64,000 nucleotides of DNA, from the NCBI GenBank assembly GCA_963920705.1, contig OY987236.1:11642190-11706189 (forward strand). Reading direction: 5' to 3'. Below, piece after piece: positions 45,262-56,349 of this stretch (positions are counted from its first letter, which is position 1; every line of letters starts with the position of its first letter). The position numbers were made by a program, and so were the translations under genes. The notes below the pieces were generated by a model, which had not been told where the DNA came from, ran no database searches, and worked only from the letters and a program-made list of their open reading frames with translations. The DNA is from Odiellus spinosus. Lineage: Eukaryota; Arthropoda; Arachnida; Opiliones; Phalangiidae.

Positions 45262-45420
45262 AAGATGTTAATGTTACTTTCGCGCAGTCTTTTTCGTAAA
45301 AGTACTTAATCCAGAAAGTCCTACCTTTCGTAATAATTAAAATTTTGAATATGACGTTTTAATAGTAAGATAACTAAAAAGGTAATTCAGTAGTGTTAGC
45401 CTCATTTTAAATAAATTACA
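45262..45420 (-). mobile_element. Family D fragment
   Basis: TTTCGCGCAGTCTTTTTCGT, AAGTACTTAATCCAGAAAGT, CCTACCTTTCGTA and the end motif TTAGCCTCATTTTA in inverted orientation. Confidence 0.5.
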
Positions 45421-45791
45421 TTTTCCACGATAACATTCGAATAGAAACATAAGCGTTTTTTACTCGGAGAACATTTTTCATTAAAAACATTCCTAGGAGA
45501 AAGGATATTTAGGAATGATCCCTATATTTCGCGTTAAAAAAAAGGGTTAGATGAGAAGATGGGGAGAAGGAATAGGGGGAGGCAAAGCGCAGAGGTATGA
45601 GGGCATAAAGACCAGGAGGAGGGTGAATGTCTAGTCTCTGTCTAGCCCCTTCTCTTTCGATCTATCTCTCTCTTTCTCTCTCCAAAATCGGTCCGATCCT
45701 CCGAAAGACGCTATGATCACAAGAAAGATGAGAGCAATAGGAATAAGGTATTTTATTGGATACGTGAAGTTGATAATAAAGCGAAAGGTCA

Positions 45792-45830
45792 GGCGGATTC
45801 ATACATAATGTTAAATCTGGTAGATTTAAA
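45792..45830 (-). repeat. Core M, minus-strand copy
   Basis: GGCGGATTCATACATAATGT TAAAT is the inverted form of the core. Confidence 0.5.
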
Positions 45831-46020
45831 AGAGTACGCGAGATTTCTTATACACCTATAGAGTTCGTGAAGAATTCATACATTCTAGATCTCCATATAT
45901 CACACCTGATCTTTATTGGTTTTTCGTGGGAGTTATTGAATTTATTATTATTCAATTTACATTTAAAATTTAATTTTGTATTATTATGGGAATTAAAAAT
46001 TATAGATTAATTTTTAAATG

Positions 46021-46050
46021 AGAACTTGGAGCTAACAATGGAACAGCTTC
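46021..46050 (+). repeat. Family P fragment
   Basis: AACTTGGAGCTAACAATGGA ACAGCTT, the left end of family P. Confidence 0.4.
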
Positions 46051-46063
46051 ATATTTGGCCTTT

Positions 46064-46326
46064 TTTTAATCGATTTAAACCGTTTCAAAACGTTTCACGC
46101 GAACGGGAAACCGTCTTTTATCGAATCGATACGATTTCTCGAAACTGCTTCGGGAACCAGTTTCATATCGATTCGGTTTCAACAACCGATAGATGAAGCT
46201 ACAATAAATCGATTTATAAAGATAACGCGTGAACAAGTGACGTTAAAAACGATTCCTATCGATTCGAATATCGGTTTGATTTCACCATTTCAAATCGATT
46301 AAGATATGCTAGTATGACTCTAGCTA
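46064..46326 (+). mobile_element. Family C MITE, copy 6
   Basis: Starts inside the left end (AATCGATTTAAACCGTTTC) and ends GCTAGTATGACTCTAGCT. Confidence 0.65.
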
Positions 46327-46556
46327 TATTGTTTTGGTGAATGTTAAAAATAAACCAAAAATTTATTTTCCCCCTCTCGAGACAAGATAAAACTTTTCAG
46401 AAGCAGACCCTAATTATTACGGGATTAAGTTCGTAGATAAAACATTTTTTTTTAATTAATAATGAGTGGTGTGCTGGGAATATAATCCCTAGCTTATAAC
46501 TTCTATGTCAAAATACTTTAAAAAAATATATTTTATATTTTAGTGTACGATTTGGT

Positions 46557-47230
46557 ATGTCCCCATTTCGCCCAAAATATTTCGCCCAAAATGATCTATT
46601 CCCATTTCGCCCAAGGCATTTTTTGCCCAAAATTATCTATTCCCATTTCGCCCAATCCTACTTTGCCCAATCGCTTTATCATTTGGCCCTAAATTATCTC
46701 TTCCCATTTTGCCCAAACTAAAAATTCCTTTTCTCAATTCGCCCAATCCCAATTTGCCCAATCGTTTTATCAGTTAGCCTAGAATTATCTATTCCCATTT
46801 CGCCCAACCCAAAAATTTCTCTTCCCTTTTCGCCTAAAACGATTAAAGCTTAAATCTTTTAAAATTTAAAGTCTTAGTAGGCCAAAAAAGTGACTTTTAT
46901 TTAATTTAGGTTAGGTTAGGTTAGGTTAGGTTAGGTTGGGGGGAAAAAAGTGGAAAAATGTGACTTGGGCAAAATCACAATTGGGCGAAACGAGATTGGG
47001 CGAGAAGACATTAGGCCAAATGGGAATTGGGCCAAATGGAAATTGGGCCAACGGGAATTGGGCGAAAAGAAATTGGGCGAAAAGAAATTGGGCCAAATGG
47101 GATTTGGGCGAAAAGAAATTGGGCGAAATGGGAATTGGGCGAAATGAAATTGTGCGAAAAGAAACTGGGCGAAATGGGAATTGGCGAAATGAAATTGGGC
47201 GAAAATAAATTGGGCGAAATGGGGGTAGAC
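46557..47230. repeat. Locus L2: (TTAGG)n core flanked by inverted short-repeat arms
   Basis: Left arm 46557-46850: degenerate CCCATTTCGCCCAA units, some with TTCGCCCAATCC. Core 46906-46935: six TTAGG units, then TTGGG. Right arm 46960-47225: GGGCGAAATGGGAATT / GGGCGAAAAGAAATT units, the inverted complement of the left arm. Long open frames across the right arm merely reflect the 15-18-bp units and are not genes. Confidence 0.8.
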
Positions 47231-47259
47231 CAAAGATTTAGATGATGATATCGTGATCA

Positions 47260-47573
47260 CAAGAATTCATTCAGGTTCCATACGAATATGGGAGGGCCGC
47301 GATTCAAAACCATCCTCCCAAACTTTGTAACAAAGTTCGTCCGCCTCGAATCGATTTTTCAAGTAAATCGCTCCTGGCATCTATTATTAATCCGCGCCAC
47401 TAACGACCTTGACATAATATTTTGGGTAATAAAAAAGGAGCCGACCGAAAAAAGATCTAAGCGTACAAATGTTGCGAAAATTGCAGACGAACTTTTGTTA
47501 CAAAATTTGGGAGGATGGTACCAGAGGCTAAAGCTATGCTCCCATATTCTTATGGAACCTGAATGGATTCTTG
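47260..47573. mobile_element. Family H MITE, copy 2
   Basis: CAAGAATTCATTCAGGTTCC ... GGAACCTGAATGGATTCTTG flanked by GTGATCA / GTGATAA (7 bp, 6 identical). Near-identical to 38605-38924 throughout. Confidence 0.75.
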
Positions 47574-47689
47574 GTGATAATCCTACTAAACTCCAGTCTA
47601 GGATCGACACGCGATGAAGGTCCATTAAAATTTAATAATTTTGAAGTTTCCGGCATCTTCTTTTTTTTTTTTTTTTTTTTCCTTCTTTC

Positions 47690-48075
47690 TTAAAGGGAGG
47701 ATGCAACCTAACAACAAGTGATTTTTTTATCGATTCCTTATTGTTTAAATAGGCCTAATCCACTATTTAAAAAAATTACAAACAAATATTAAACTAGAAA
47801 TAAATTTAATGCTTACCAGGAAAAATAGGCTTAGCGGGATTCATGGAAATCCTGACTTCCTCGCGTGTAAGGTCTAGCGACCAATCGAACGCGATTGTAA
47901 GTCTCGTGGAGATCTCGCGCGAACGACGGGCCTTGGCTCATTGGTTGCTAGACCTTACACGGAGGCAATTTAGGATCTCCATGAATTCAGCTAAGCCTAT
48001 TTTGACGGTGAGTTTTAAATTTATTTCTAGTTTAATATTTGTTTTGTAAACTTTTTACTGGTGTATTAGGTCTAA
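47690..48075. mobile_element. Family A foldback MITE, copy 10, right end lost
   Basis: TTAA-AGGGAGGATGCAACC at the left; the right arm stops at TGTATTAGGTCT, where family P sequence begins. Confidence 0.75.
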
Positions 48076-48170
48076 AAATTACGAAAAAATTCTCAAATAC
48101 GTATTTTGACACGGTGATTCCGAAAATAAATTCAAAATCTGTTCCATTTTTAGCTCCAAGTTTCAATTTA
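48066..48170 (-). repeat. Family P repeat, minus-strand copy
   Basis: Inverted match to 38352-38440, including the complement of GGAATCACCGTGTCAAAATA; it truncates family A copy 10. Confidence 0.55.
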
Positions 48171-48779
48171 AATATTTTCAAACGACAAATAAAATTGCAT
48201 TTCAACTCTATAGGAATATGCAATATACATATACTAGAATACAAATTATAGAATATTTTAAATTATAATTTATTATAAGAAACACTTATAGCCTTTTAGT
48301 TTAATTGATTAATTAATAGCAATTGGAAACAATTGTATTAAATCTTCTTCGATTCAGATCACGGATTTACTTATGTTTTATGGGTATAGGTGGGGGAGGA
48401 AATGACTAGTACCTGGTTTATCCCCAGTCTACTAAGTGTAAAAAAAAGGCCCCGCCCTGGGAAAACCACAAAAGTCACTATTCCATATACCCTTCTCAAA
48501 TAAAAACTGCAGAAATTGTTCAGTTCGCACGAAAAAAGTAAAAAAGGGGCATATAATACTGAACTGCAATACATTGAGGAAAGCAGTTAGAACACTTATA
48601 CAGGCGCAGATGAAATTTAAATAATAAGAATACATGTACTAAGTGTTAATATTAAATACATTAATTTAGGAATTAGATGTAGTTTAATTATAGCTTCAAA
48701 ATAAGACAAATCACGTCAAAATAGGTCAAAAAATAAGGAAGTTACAAATTATTTCTAAAAAATTATACGCACGCTCGAA

Positions 48780-49320
48780 ATAAGATATGCAATTACTCCG
48801 TATTTAGGCTTAGCGGAGTAAATTGAAATTATGGCCGCTGATTGGTTGGCGGTTCTCAATCTGGCCCTAATAAATTAAATGAACTAAAATTTAAGCTATT
48901 ACTCGGTGTTTAATGTTTAGCGGAGTTGTAAACCGAAAATAAGAACGCTGATTGGTTGGTTTGGTCGTTCTTTAAATTGGTGGAAATATAAATTGAAAAT
49001 ACAGCCGCTAATTTTGAGGCGAATTAACCACGATTAAATTTAGTTTAGGCTTAGCTGAGTTAGAAATTTAAAATACGGTCGTTGATTGCTTGGAAGTTCT
49101 TAATCTGGCTACAAATAGGGCTCGCAAAGATATTAAGATAAATTGAACTAAAATCAAAGCATGATACCTATACTCTAGGTTTAGGCTTAACGAAGATAGA
49201 AATTAAAAACACGGTCGCTGATTGGTTAGTTCTTAATTTGGACACGAATCGGGTTCTAAGATATTAAAATTAAGTAAACTAAAATCACTTAGCGGAGGTT
49301 AAAATAGAATATAAACATAC
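48780..49320 (+). repeat. Degenerate tandem array of roughly 110-bp units
   Basis: At least four or five units share GGCTTAGCGGAGTTAGAAAT, ACGGTCGCTGATTGGTTGG and GTTCTTAATCTGGC. The repeated ATTGGTTGG contains an inverted CCAAT box. Units diverge strongly, so it is old. Confidence 0.6.
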
Positions 49321-49339
49321 TAATTTCCGAAAAACGCGG

Positions 49340-49633
49340 ATGCGAAGGCAAAATAACTTAAATGAAAGTTATTACAGGGAAATGTGTCGACGTAATGCGA
49401 TAATACCACTGGGACCTAAATTAAGAACAATAAATTGGGCAATAAAAATTGTTTTTATTTTTACGCTCGTTTTGTTGGCTTTAAATCTCACTAATTCAAC
49501 CAAAGAACAAACGAAAAAAATGTATATAAATATAAAAAAAACTCTTTTGCAAATAAGCTTTTCGAAAATGGCACCGAAAAACCGAAGGAAACATTACTAT
49601 CCTCCTGTAAACCCTCGAACCAACCCAAACTAA
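49340..49633 (+). CDS. Possible small single-pass membrane protein, unidentified
   Basis: Open frame of 97 codons directly after the tandem array. It has a hydrophobic segment at residues 31-50 (INWAIKIVFIFTLVLLALNL) after a basic N-terminus, then a basic tail ending PPVNPRTNPN. I do not recognise it. Its start MRRQNNLNESYYRE resembles MRQNRGIEESYY at 59.36 kb, which is the only hint of a family. No promoter, splice site or poly(A) signal supports it, and AT-rich DNA readily gives such frames. Confidence 0.25.
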   Translation: MRRQNNLNESYYREMCRRNAIIPLGPKLRTINWAIKIVFIFTLVLLALNLTNSTKEQTKKMYINIKKTLLQISFSKMAPKNRRKHYYPPVNPRTNPN

Positions 49634-49699
49634 AACCATTTCAGTAAATTCCCAAAAGAATCAAGGAAGAATAAGAGATCTTTATCCCTTATTCCATCT

Positions 49700-50015
49700 T
49701 TCCTAAGTAATATTATAAGTATTACGTAAGCTATAAGTAAATCCTTTTGGGTGCGCAGTTAAATTTGGATTTGAAGAGTTTTCGAGATTTGTTTTTACCG
49801 TTTATTACTTTAGATAAAAATATTCTAAGTGTTATTCTAGAAAAGTATTTGAAAGTAGAGCTTCGAATTTGTATAACTTTTATTAATTGGATACATCTAC
49901 TGAATGTTACGCGTTTGGATAAAATAAACTATTTATCAATCAAGTTAAAATAAAAAATAATAATATACCACCTAATCTCTTTTTATCCGAAAATGGCAAC
50001 TTATCCTAATCATAA
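49700..50015 (+). mobile_element. Family E-related repeat, copy 3, truncated
   Basis: Matches 13141-13186 plus 13572-13810 (AAGTAATATTATAAGTATTA, TTATCCGAAAATGGCAACTT) without element T, so it is the empty-site version. Truncated after CTTATCCTAA. Confidence 0.6.
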
Positions 50016-50660
50016 GAATAAAACTCTACTGCGCATGACGCCAGCGTAATGTCGTCACCCTTTCCTATCTCGTTTCCAATCCTTTTACATAATGCAATAT
50101 ACCTCACAAAATTATAACTTTGAATATCTCTTCCGTAGGAACGTCTCTCATTGGCTAAATATTATTTTCCAGGACACGAGCGTCAAGAGCGTCGCATACT
50201 GATTTTGTTTTTCTCCAAGAATTTGAAGAAATCGACGCTTAACTTACAGAGAGTTAGTAATTAACTTCTGTTATGTTTTTTTATGGGGAGGGAGGTGAAC
50301 TTTTGCAACTACGACAATAGTTTCTATTTACTATATTATCGGAACAAAACCTTCCAAGGGGAACTTGTGTAGGATGGGCGAGAGACGTGGGGGGTGTACA
50401 TAAGGACAAAGGCGACACAAGGGGGTACTAACAAACGTAATGCCCACGCTGCTCGAAAAGGGGAACTAGACAAAAAATAAGGTAAAAACATCCAAAAAGA
50501 TCATCGCATGAGCGAACACCAGACTAAAAATTGCTATTCTACGTACCCACTACTGCCCTTTTTTGTCCCTCCCCTGACTGGCAACCATTGGCCGCCTTGG
50601 AATACAAAGGCTGTAACTTAATATAAGGTTGAAATCTCAATCCTTTGTAAGAAATATAAT
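50016..50660. other. Intergenic stretch, no recognised feature
   Basis: Less AT-rich than its surroundings but no gene or repeat family recognised. Confidence 0.4.
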
Positions 50661-51256
50661 TAGAGATCGGAATCGGATATCCATTATCTTCTGTTATTCG
50701 TATATTTTCGGATATTTTATTTTCGGATAAAATTGTTTTGTAACTAAAAAATGAAATTTGTATATTCATATAATTGTTAAATGTATAAGGTTTACCCGAA
50801 GATAAGCGTTTGGCACTTACTCTACGAACTAATTACTCGTATTCAAACGTATAATGATGGATAAGAAAATTCACGTTTCCAGAACTATTCAAAAATATAA
50901 GAAAAAGATTTCAAATTGACTTTTAACTTGAGGAGTATAAAACAACGAAACTAAGTATAATAATAAAAATAATAATCGTATACGAAACTAAGATTTTAAA
51001 TCATTTTTTTTTTTTTTTTCATTATTTTTCACGAAAATAAATTTTGAATTTTTTTATCCGAACGTATAACGCGGATAATATTCTAAGATAAGGCCATTTT
51101 TGGATAAAAAGGATATGGATTACGTTTTTTACTTTATCTTCGAATAGGTTAACTCGAATGAAAAATAGTCTATTTTTAATCAAACAGATAATATACAACA
51201 ACAGAATTTAGTAGATTTTATCCAATTAACAAAAATTATACGAATTCCGAGCTCTA
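50661..51256 (-). mobile_element. Family E MITE, copy 4, full length
   Basis: TAGAGATCGGAATCGG at the left, CGAATTCCGAGCTCTA at the right, flanked by TA. About 596 bp, longer than copy 1 because of a poly(T) stretch and small insertions. Confidence 0.75.
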
Positions 51257-51871
51257 AATATAATTTAGTTAATTTTCTATTTTTTTAAACACAAAATGTG
51301 ATAAAGAATAAAGATTTAATTGTATAAGAAACAAATATCTTGAGAATAGGTAAACTAAAATTGACAAATCTCGTAAAGAAACATTATTTCACAAAAGCAT
51401 AATTTGAAGATCTATCTTTATACGCGAAATTGGGTTTAATCAAGATGGATATATAGGACATCCCAAAATTGGTCTATTTCTCTCTATCCAATGGAAAATT
51501 AACGATATTGCATATATTATAAGGTTCCCTACATTCTATCTACTCGTGATGTTTATCCGCCAATAATTATATATAATTGATGTTGGGTGAAAGCAAACTC
51601 AAGGGGAATAACACCATAAATTCCCCGGATAATTTATCCAACGATTCTTCAAAAATAATTATCCCACGATATCATTTTAGAGACTTTAGATACAGAGCAA
51701 AGATATAAAAGGTAACATCAGAAAGAGATAATATAAAAAGTGTGACAGTGATATCTGATATTATAATAAGTCTGACAAACCTGCAATTCTGCTAAAAATA
51801 CGACATGTTTGCTTTTATTAAGTGTTTCTGATTTGCACAAAAAACGTAAACCATCTGATTTTGGCTTTGAT

Positions 51872-52400
51872 TTGAAGGGAGAACGCAGCTTAACAAGTGA
51901 TTTTTATCGATTCTTTATCGTTTTAATAGGCCTAATCCACCAGTAAAAACATTCACAAATATTAACACTACAAATTTAAAACTTAACAGGAAAATAGGCT
52001 TAGCTGCTTTCATGGAGATCCTGCATTCTGCGTATAAGAGCCATCGAGTCGGTAGTCCTTATATGGGGAGTTCAGGTGATCTCCATGAATCCAGCTAAGC
52101 CTATTTTACCAGGAGAACAGGCTTAGCTGGATTCATGGAGATCCTTAATCTCTTCGAAATGAAGGATCAGGGATCAATGAGCAAAAGGCCCGTCGTTAAG
52201 GCGTGATCTAAATTCGATTGGTCGCTGACCCTTATATACGAAGAAATTCAGGATATCCATGAATCCAGCTAAGCCTAACTTCCAGATAAGTTTTAAATTT
52301 ATTTGTAGTTTAATATTTGTTTGTAAAATTTTCGTACTAATGGATTAGATTTATTTAAACGATAAGAAATCGATATAATTAGGCTATATTCTCCCTTTAA
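51872..52400. mobile_element. Family A foldback MITE, copy 11, with doubled core
   Basis: TTGA-AGGGAGAACGCAGC at the left, CTATATTCTCCCT-TTAA at the right. The inner inverted core occurs twice in tandem (51990-52110 and 52112-52280), so the element contains four arm segments instead of two. Confidence 0.8.
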
Positions 52401-52837
52401 AGGATGTCGCAAAAGGAAAGAGAAAGACTAGAATTAATTGGCAAACGTTTTAAGCTAATTGCGTCTAAGGATGGTCGTACAAAAAGAGAATATTAAACCC
52501 CCCTTTAATGTAACATACACCTTACTAAATATTAAAAGCCTATATACGGTACACGAGAAAGCTGAGCTGCGTGAAACGTGGAACGAAAGTCAAAAACCAT
52601 ATCATTATCATACAGTTCAGTATAGAAGGATACCTATATATGGGGTAGGGAAACTTTTCACAGTTTTGTGCCTGTTTGAAGGTTTTTATTCGGTTTTCTT
52701 CGGTCTTCCACGACCATTTTCGTATTAGACGCTTCATTACGTACAATGTCAATTTAATACGTCCATCAGAAATTTCACGCACGAATAGAAACAGAACAAA
52801 AATAACGCGTGCTTAGTCTGTCGAAAATTCAAACAGA

Positions 52838-53258
52838 TTTTGAGGAATTCGTATAATTTTTATTAATTGGATAAAATCTACTAAATTCTGATGTATATTA
52901 TCAGTTTGATTAAAAATAGACTGTTTTTCATTCGAGTTAACTTATTCGAAGATAAAGTAAAAAACATAATCCATATCCGTTTTTATCCAAAAATGGCCTT
53001 ATCTTAGAATATTATCCGCGTTATACGTTCGGATAAAAAAAATTCAAAATTTATTTTCGTGAAAAATAATGAATAAAAAAGATGATTTAAAATCTTAGTT
53101 TCGTTGTTATATTTTTATTCTTCAAATTAAAAGTCAATTTGAAATATTATTTTTGTATTTTAGACTGATTCTGGAAATGTGAATTTTCTTATCCATCGTT
53201 ATACGTTTGAATACGAGTAATTTGTTCGTAGATAATGCGTCAAACGCTTATCTTCGGG
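52838..53258 (+). mobile_element. Family E copy 5, truncated at both ends
   Basis: GAATTCGTATAATTTTTATT to GCGTCAAACGCTTATCTTCG, then abruptly a family G fragment (TTTCCCTGACTATTCCATG). Confidence 0.65.
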
Positions 53259-54090
53259 TTTTCTTCCATTTCCCTGACTATTCCATGAATATTATTCACC
53301 AGTTTCCATAAATATAACCTCGCAAATTATATGCTAAGTGAAATTATTAATATTTGAGAGTGGCTTACTAATATTAGTCCGAAGAACACTTAAATTTCAG
53401 AGAGTGATTATAAAAGACAAAAAAAAAGGTTTTTCCATGCAGGCTCGAATTTATTTTTATCTAATTCGTTACGAAAGAGTGACCTCATATAGGTTAAAGC
53501 TATAAATTTAACGAGGTCAGGGGTCAATAAGGGTCAAATGACGATACTTCGTAGAGAGAGCATGCATGCCTTAAAACAGTAGCGTTAAAAAGGCGTATCA
53601 AAATGCAATTACGTAATTAAAGGAATATGTCCGACACATTTCTAATAAATCATAAAATAGCTATGAATTATCTATGACCAAACGAAGGTTCAATGCACGT
53701 AACTATTATTAAAGGGATAGTGACATGCTCTAGTTAATTTAGTCGAAAACACTTTCATTATGAAGGGAACGCTGAGATATATTAAAAATAAATAAATTAT
53801 AGGACCAGATCTGCCTTCACACGTTATTATAAAGGCATATGATATGGCAAATAAAAATTCATTTCGATGAGGTTATCATTTCCCGGGAATATTCAGAGCG
53901 AAGGAAAACTATCTCTCTTCTCTCCGCGCCCGCAGACACGAACCATCTGGAAGCAGGTCTGGATATTTTACTACGTTACAACTAAAGTTAATTGGCAAAA
54001 GGTAGGTGGAAATGTTTATTTAATAAATTGTTTTTGCGGCCATTAAGTGGCAGTCTCATTAATTTAATAACTAACACAAACCTGTGACAA
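53259..54090. other. Intergenic stretch
   Basis: Begins with a short family G fragment; otherwise AT-rich without recognised features. Confidence 0.4.
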
Positions 54091-54097
54091 ATCTAAG

Positions 54098-54592
54098 GAA
54101 TTTTCTAGAATTTTCCAGAATTTTCCCGATTTTTCGATATTTGTATAATTTTCCAGATTTTTACAGACCTTTCTAGAACTTTCAAGCACTTTCTAGATTT
54201 TTCTAGACCTCTCCAGACTTTTCTAAAATTTTCTAGACCTCTCCAAACTAATCTAAAATTTTCTAGACCTCTCCAGACTAATCTAAAATTTTCTAGACCT
54301 CTCCAGACTAATCTAAAATTTTCTAGACCTCTCCAGACTAATCTAAAATTTTCTAGACCTCTCCAGACTAATCTAAAATTTTCTAGACCTCTCCAGACTA
54401 ATCTAAAATTATCTAGACCTCTCCAGACTAATCTAAAATTTTCTAGACCTCTCCAGACTAATCTAAAATTTTCTAGACCTCTCCAGACTAATCTAAAATT
54501 TTCTAGACCTCTCCAGACTAATCTAAAATTTTCTAGACCTCTCCAGACTAATCTAAAATTTTCTAGACCTCTCCAGACTAATCTAAAAAAAA
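54098..54592. repeat. Family Q repeat, copy 2, expanded to a 30-bp minisatellite
   Basis: Starts with six perfect alternating GAA/TTC units in strict 5-bp steps (GAA at 54098, 54108, 54118; TTC at 54103, 54113, 54123). Degenerate units follow, then about 12 almost identical 30-bp units (54231-54590) built on TTTTCTAGACCTCTCCAGAC and TAATCTAAAA. 30 bp is six pentamers, so the expanded unit keeps the phase. The homogeneity suggests recent expansion. Confidence 0.85.
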
Positions 54593-54882
54593 GTTAAGGA
54601 CGTATACACGTTCGAATATTGTAAATTAATAGTGTTTGATGATAACATGGTCAACCAATTTTGTGTAAATGATTACCTAACTTCGCTTAAGATATTATCG
54701 ATAATTTAAAAATCGATATTTGGAATAAAATACCCCTTGTCTATCATTTGAAAGCATATCTACGCCTTAAAGGAGATAGCCTATAAAAATATTTCTTTAT
54801 CCAGGTTACTTTTCTATTATTGACTACCCAATTTCATACGGTAGCCCCAAGAACTAATTTAAAGAGCTAAGTTTTCTTCTGC

Positions 54883-55011
54883 CTGACATTCCCCCTGGGC
54901 TTCTCCTGTAATTTCGTCTTACCAACAAACACGTTTCAGGAGAGGATCTCCAAAAACATGTTCGTCAGTAAGTCCAAATTACAGAAGAAGGCCCGGGGGA
55001 AAGTATGACAG
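54883..55011. mobile_element. Element O, 129-bp foldback element
   Basis: CTGACATTCCCCCTGGGC and, from the right, CTGTCATACTTTCCCCCGGG pair imperfectly; further in, TCCTGTAATTT pairs with AAATTACAGAA. No coding capacity. Confidence 0.5.
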
Positions 55012-55072
55012 GGTGACAGACAGACAAGAAAACAAAGGACTGTAAGGGAGGAGTGAAGAGGAAAATCAAGAG

Positions 55073-55315
55073 CAAAGGCCAATCGTGCACACGAGATCTT
55101 CACGAGACTTACAATGGCATTCGATTGGTCGCTAACCTTGTACTGGAGGAAATCAGGATCTCCATGAATCCCGCTAAGCCTATTTTCCGGGTAAGTTTTA
55201 AATTTATTTCTAGTTTAATATTTGTTCGTAAATTTTTCACTAGTGGATTAGACCTATTTAAACCATAAGGAATCGATAAAAATTCACTTGTTGTTAGGTT
55301 GCATTCTCCCTTTAA
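55073..55315. mobile_element. Family A copy 12, left half missing
   Basis: Right arm only, ending GGTTGCATTCTCCCT-TTAA at 55315; retains GAATCCCGCTAAGCCTATTT and the GTAAGTTT...TTTCTAG segment. Confidence 0.75.
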
Positions 55316-55629
55316 GCAAAAATTAAGATTTAAATTGTCTTTCGAAACTAATTAGATTTAAAACAAAGGCTACCTTAACATCTGCAACTTTGAAACCGTT
55401 TTCAAAAACGTTTAGAATAATCAAATATTTAGACAAAGGAACTCTAAAATTCACCCATTCCATTTTGAGCTTTCATAAACGGTTAAAAACGCTTTTAAAT
55501 CAGTTCATCCTCCCTTTATCTTTATAAAAATTGTCCAAAAGTCTCCCATAAAACATTAAAATATAACCTGAACCTACCCAAACTTTTTATCAAATAAAAA
55601 ATATTCGTGTACGAGAGGAAATAAGAACT

Positions 55630-55673
55630 ATTTTCGTCCTATGAGGTTTAAAATTGTGTATCATTACGCCTTA
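55630..55673 (+). repeat. Core M, copy 9
   Basis: ACTATTTTCGTCCTATGAGG followed by TTTAAAATTGTGTATCATTA and CGCC. Confidence 0.5.
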
Positions 55674-56349
55674 GTTTTATTCATTTTGCTTACTTACATA
55701 CCGAGATTGAGCTTACATAACCCATAGAATTAAGTCTAGCCTCATTACGCCTCCAAAAAAATTCACAAAAACTTTTCGAAGGTATATAATTTAGTTCAAA
55801 AGATCGTTTTGCACCAAAGCGAAAGTTACGGTGCATAAATTCTCAATGTTAAAACGCGTAGGGGGGAAAATAGTTTCCTAAACTACTCAAGCGAGGAAAA
55901 ATTCTTCGCCAAACACCTTGCCTATTTGATAATTCACAACCCTTTCGACACCATGGGAGAGAGAAAAATCTATAAAAAAATTGGTATACACAGAGGAAAA
56001 ATAAAAATAAGTCTGGTAGACTACTACGCACAGAGAATAAGTAACAGGAGTGGAAAGCTGCACCAAGAACTTTTTTTTTAATTTACATAATTAACTTATT
56101 TTTAAAACAGGAAATATATAAAAAAATTCTGTGGTAAAGACATTAAATTATATCACAGCTACTTGCGATTATATTAAATGCAACTTAATATTCAAACAAA
56201 ACTTTTAAATTGTAAAAATATTGATTTGCAATTATATATTTCTATACTTGAATCTGATCTAATTTTACTTTATATTATTTTTGTATTAATTTTACATTAT
56301 ATTATTTTTGTATTAATTTTACATTATATTTTGACCTTTTTTTATATGT
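55674..56349. other. Intergenic stretch, no recognised feature
   Basis: AT-rich; no gene, RNA or repeat recognised. Confidence 0.4.

Noticed and set aside
46931-47260. Long overlapping open frames over the GGGCGAAATGGG array, reading as FAQF / NWAK repeats
   Set aside because: They exist because the repeat unit length and composition avoid stops; both strands are open at once and the units are degenerate. Treated as repeat, not gene.
47359-47625. 88-codon minus-strand frame over family H
   Set aside because: Covers most of the MITE including its inverted terminus; the matching copy at 38.7 kb does not keep the frame.
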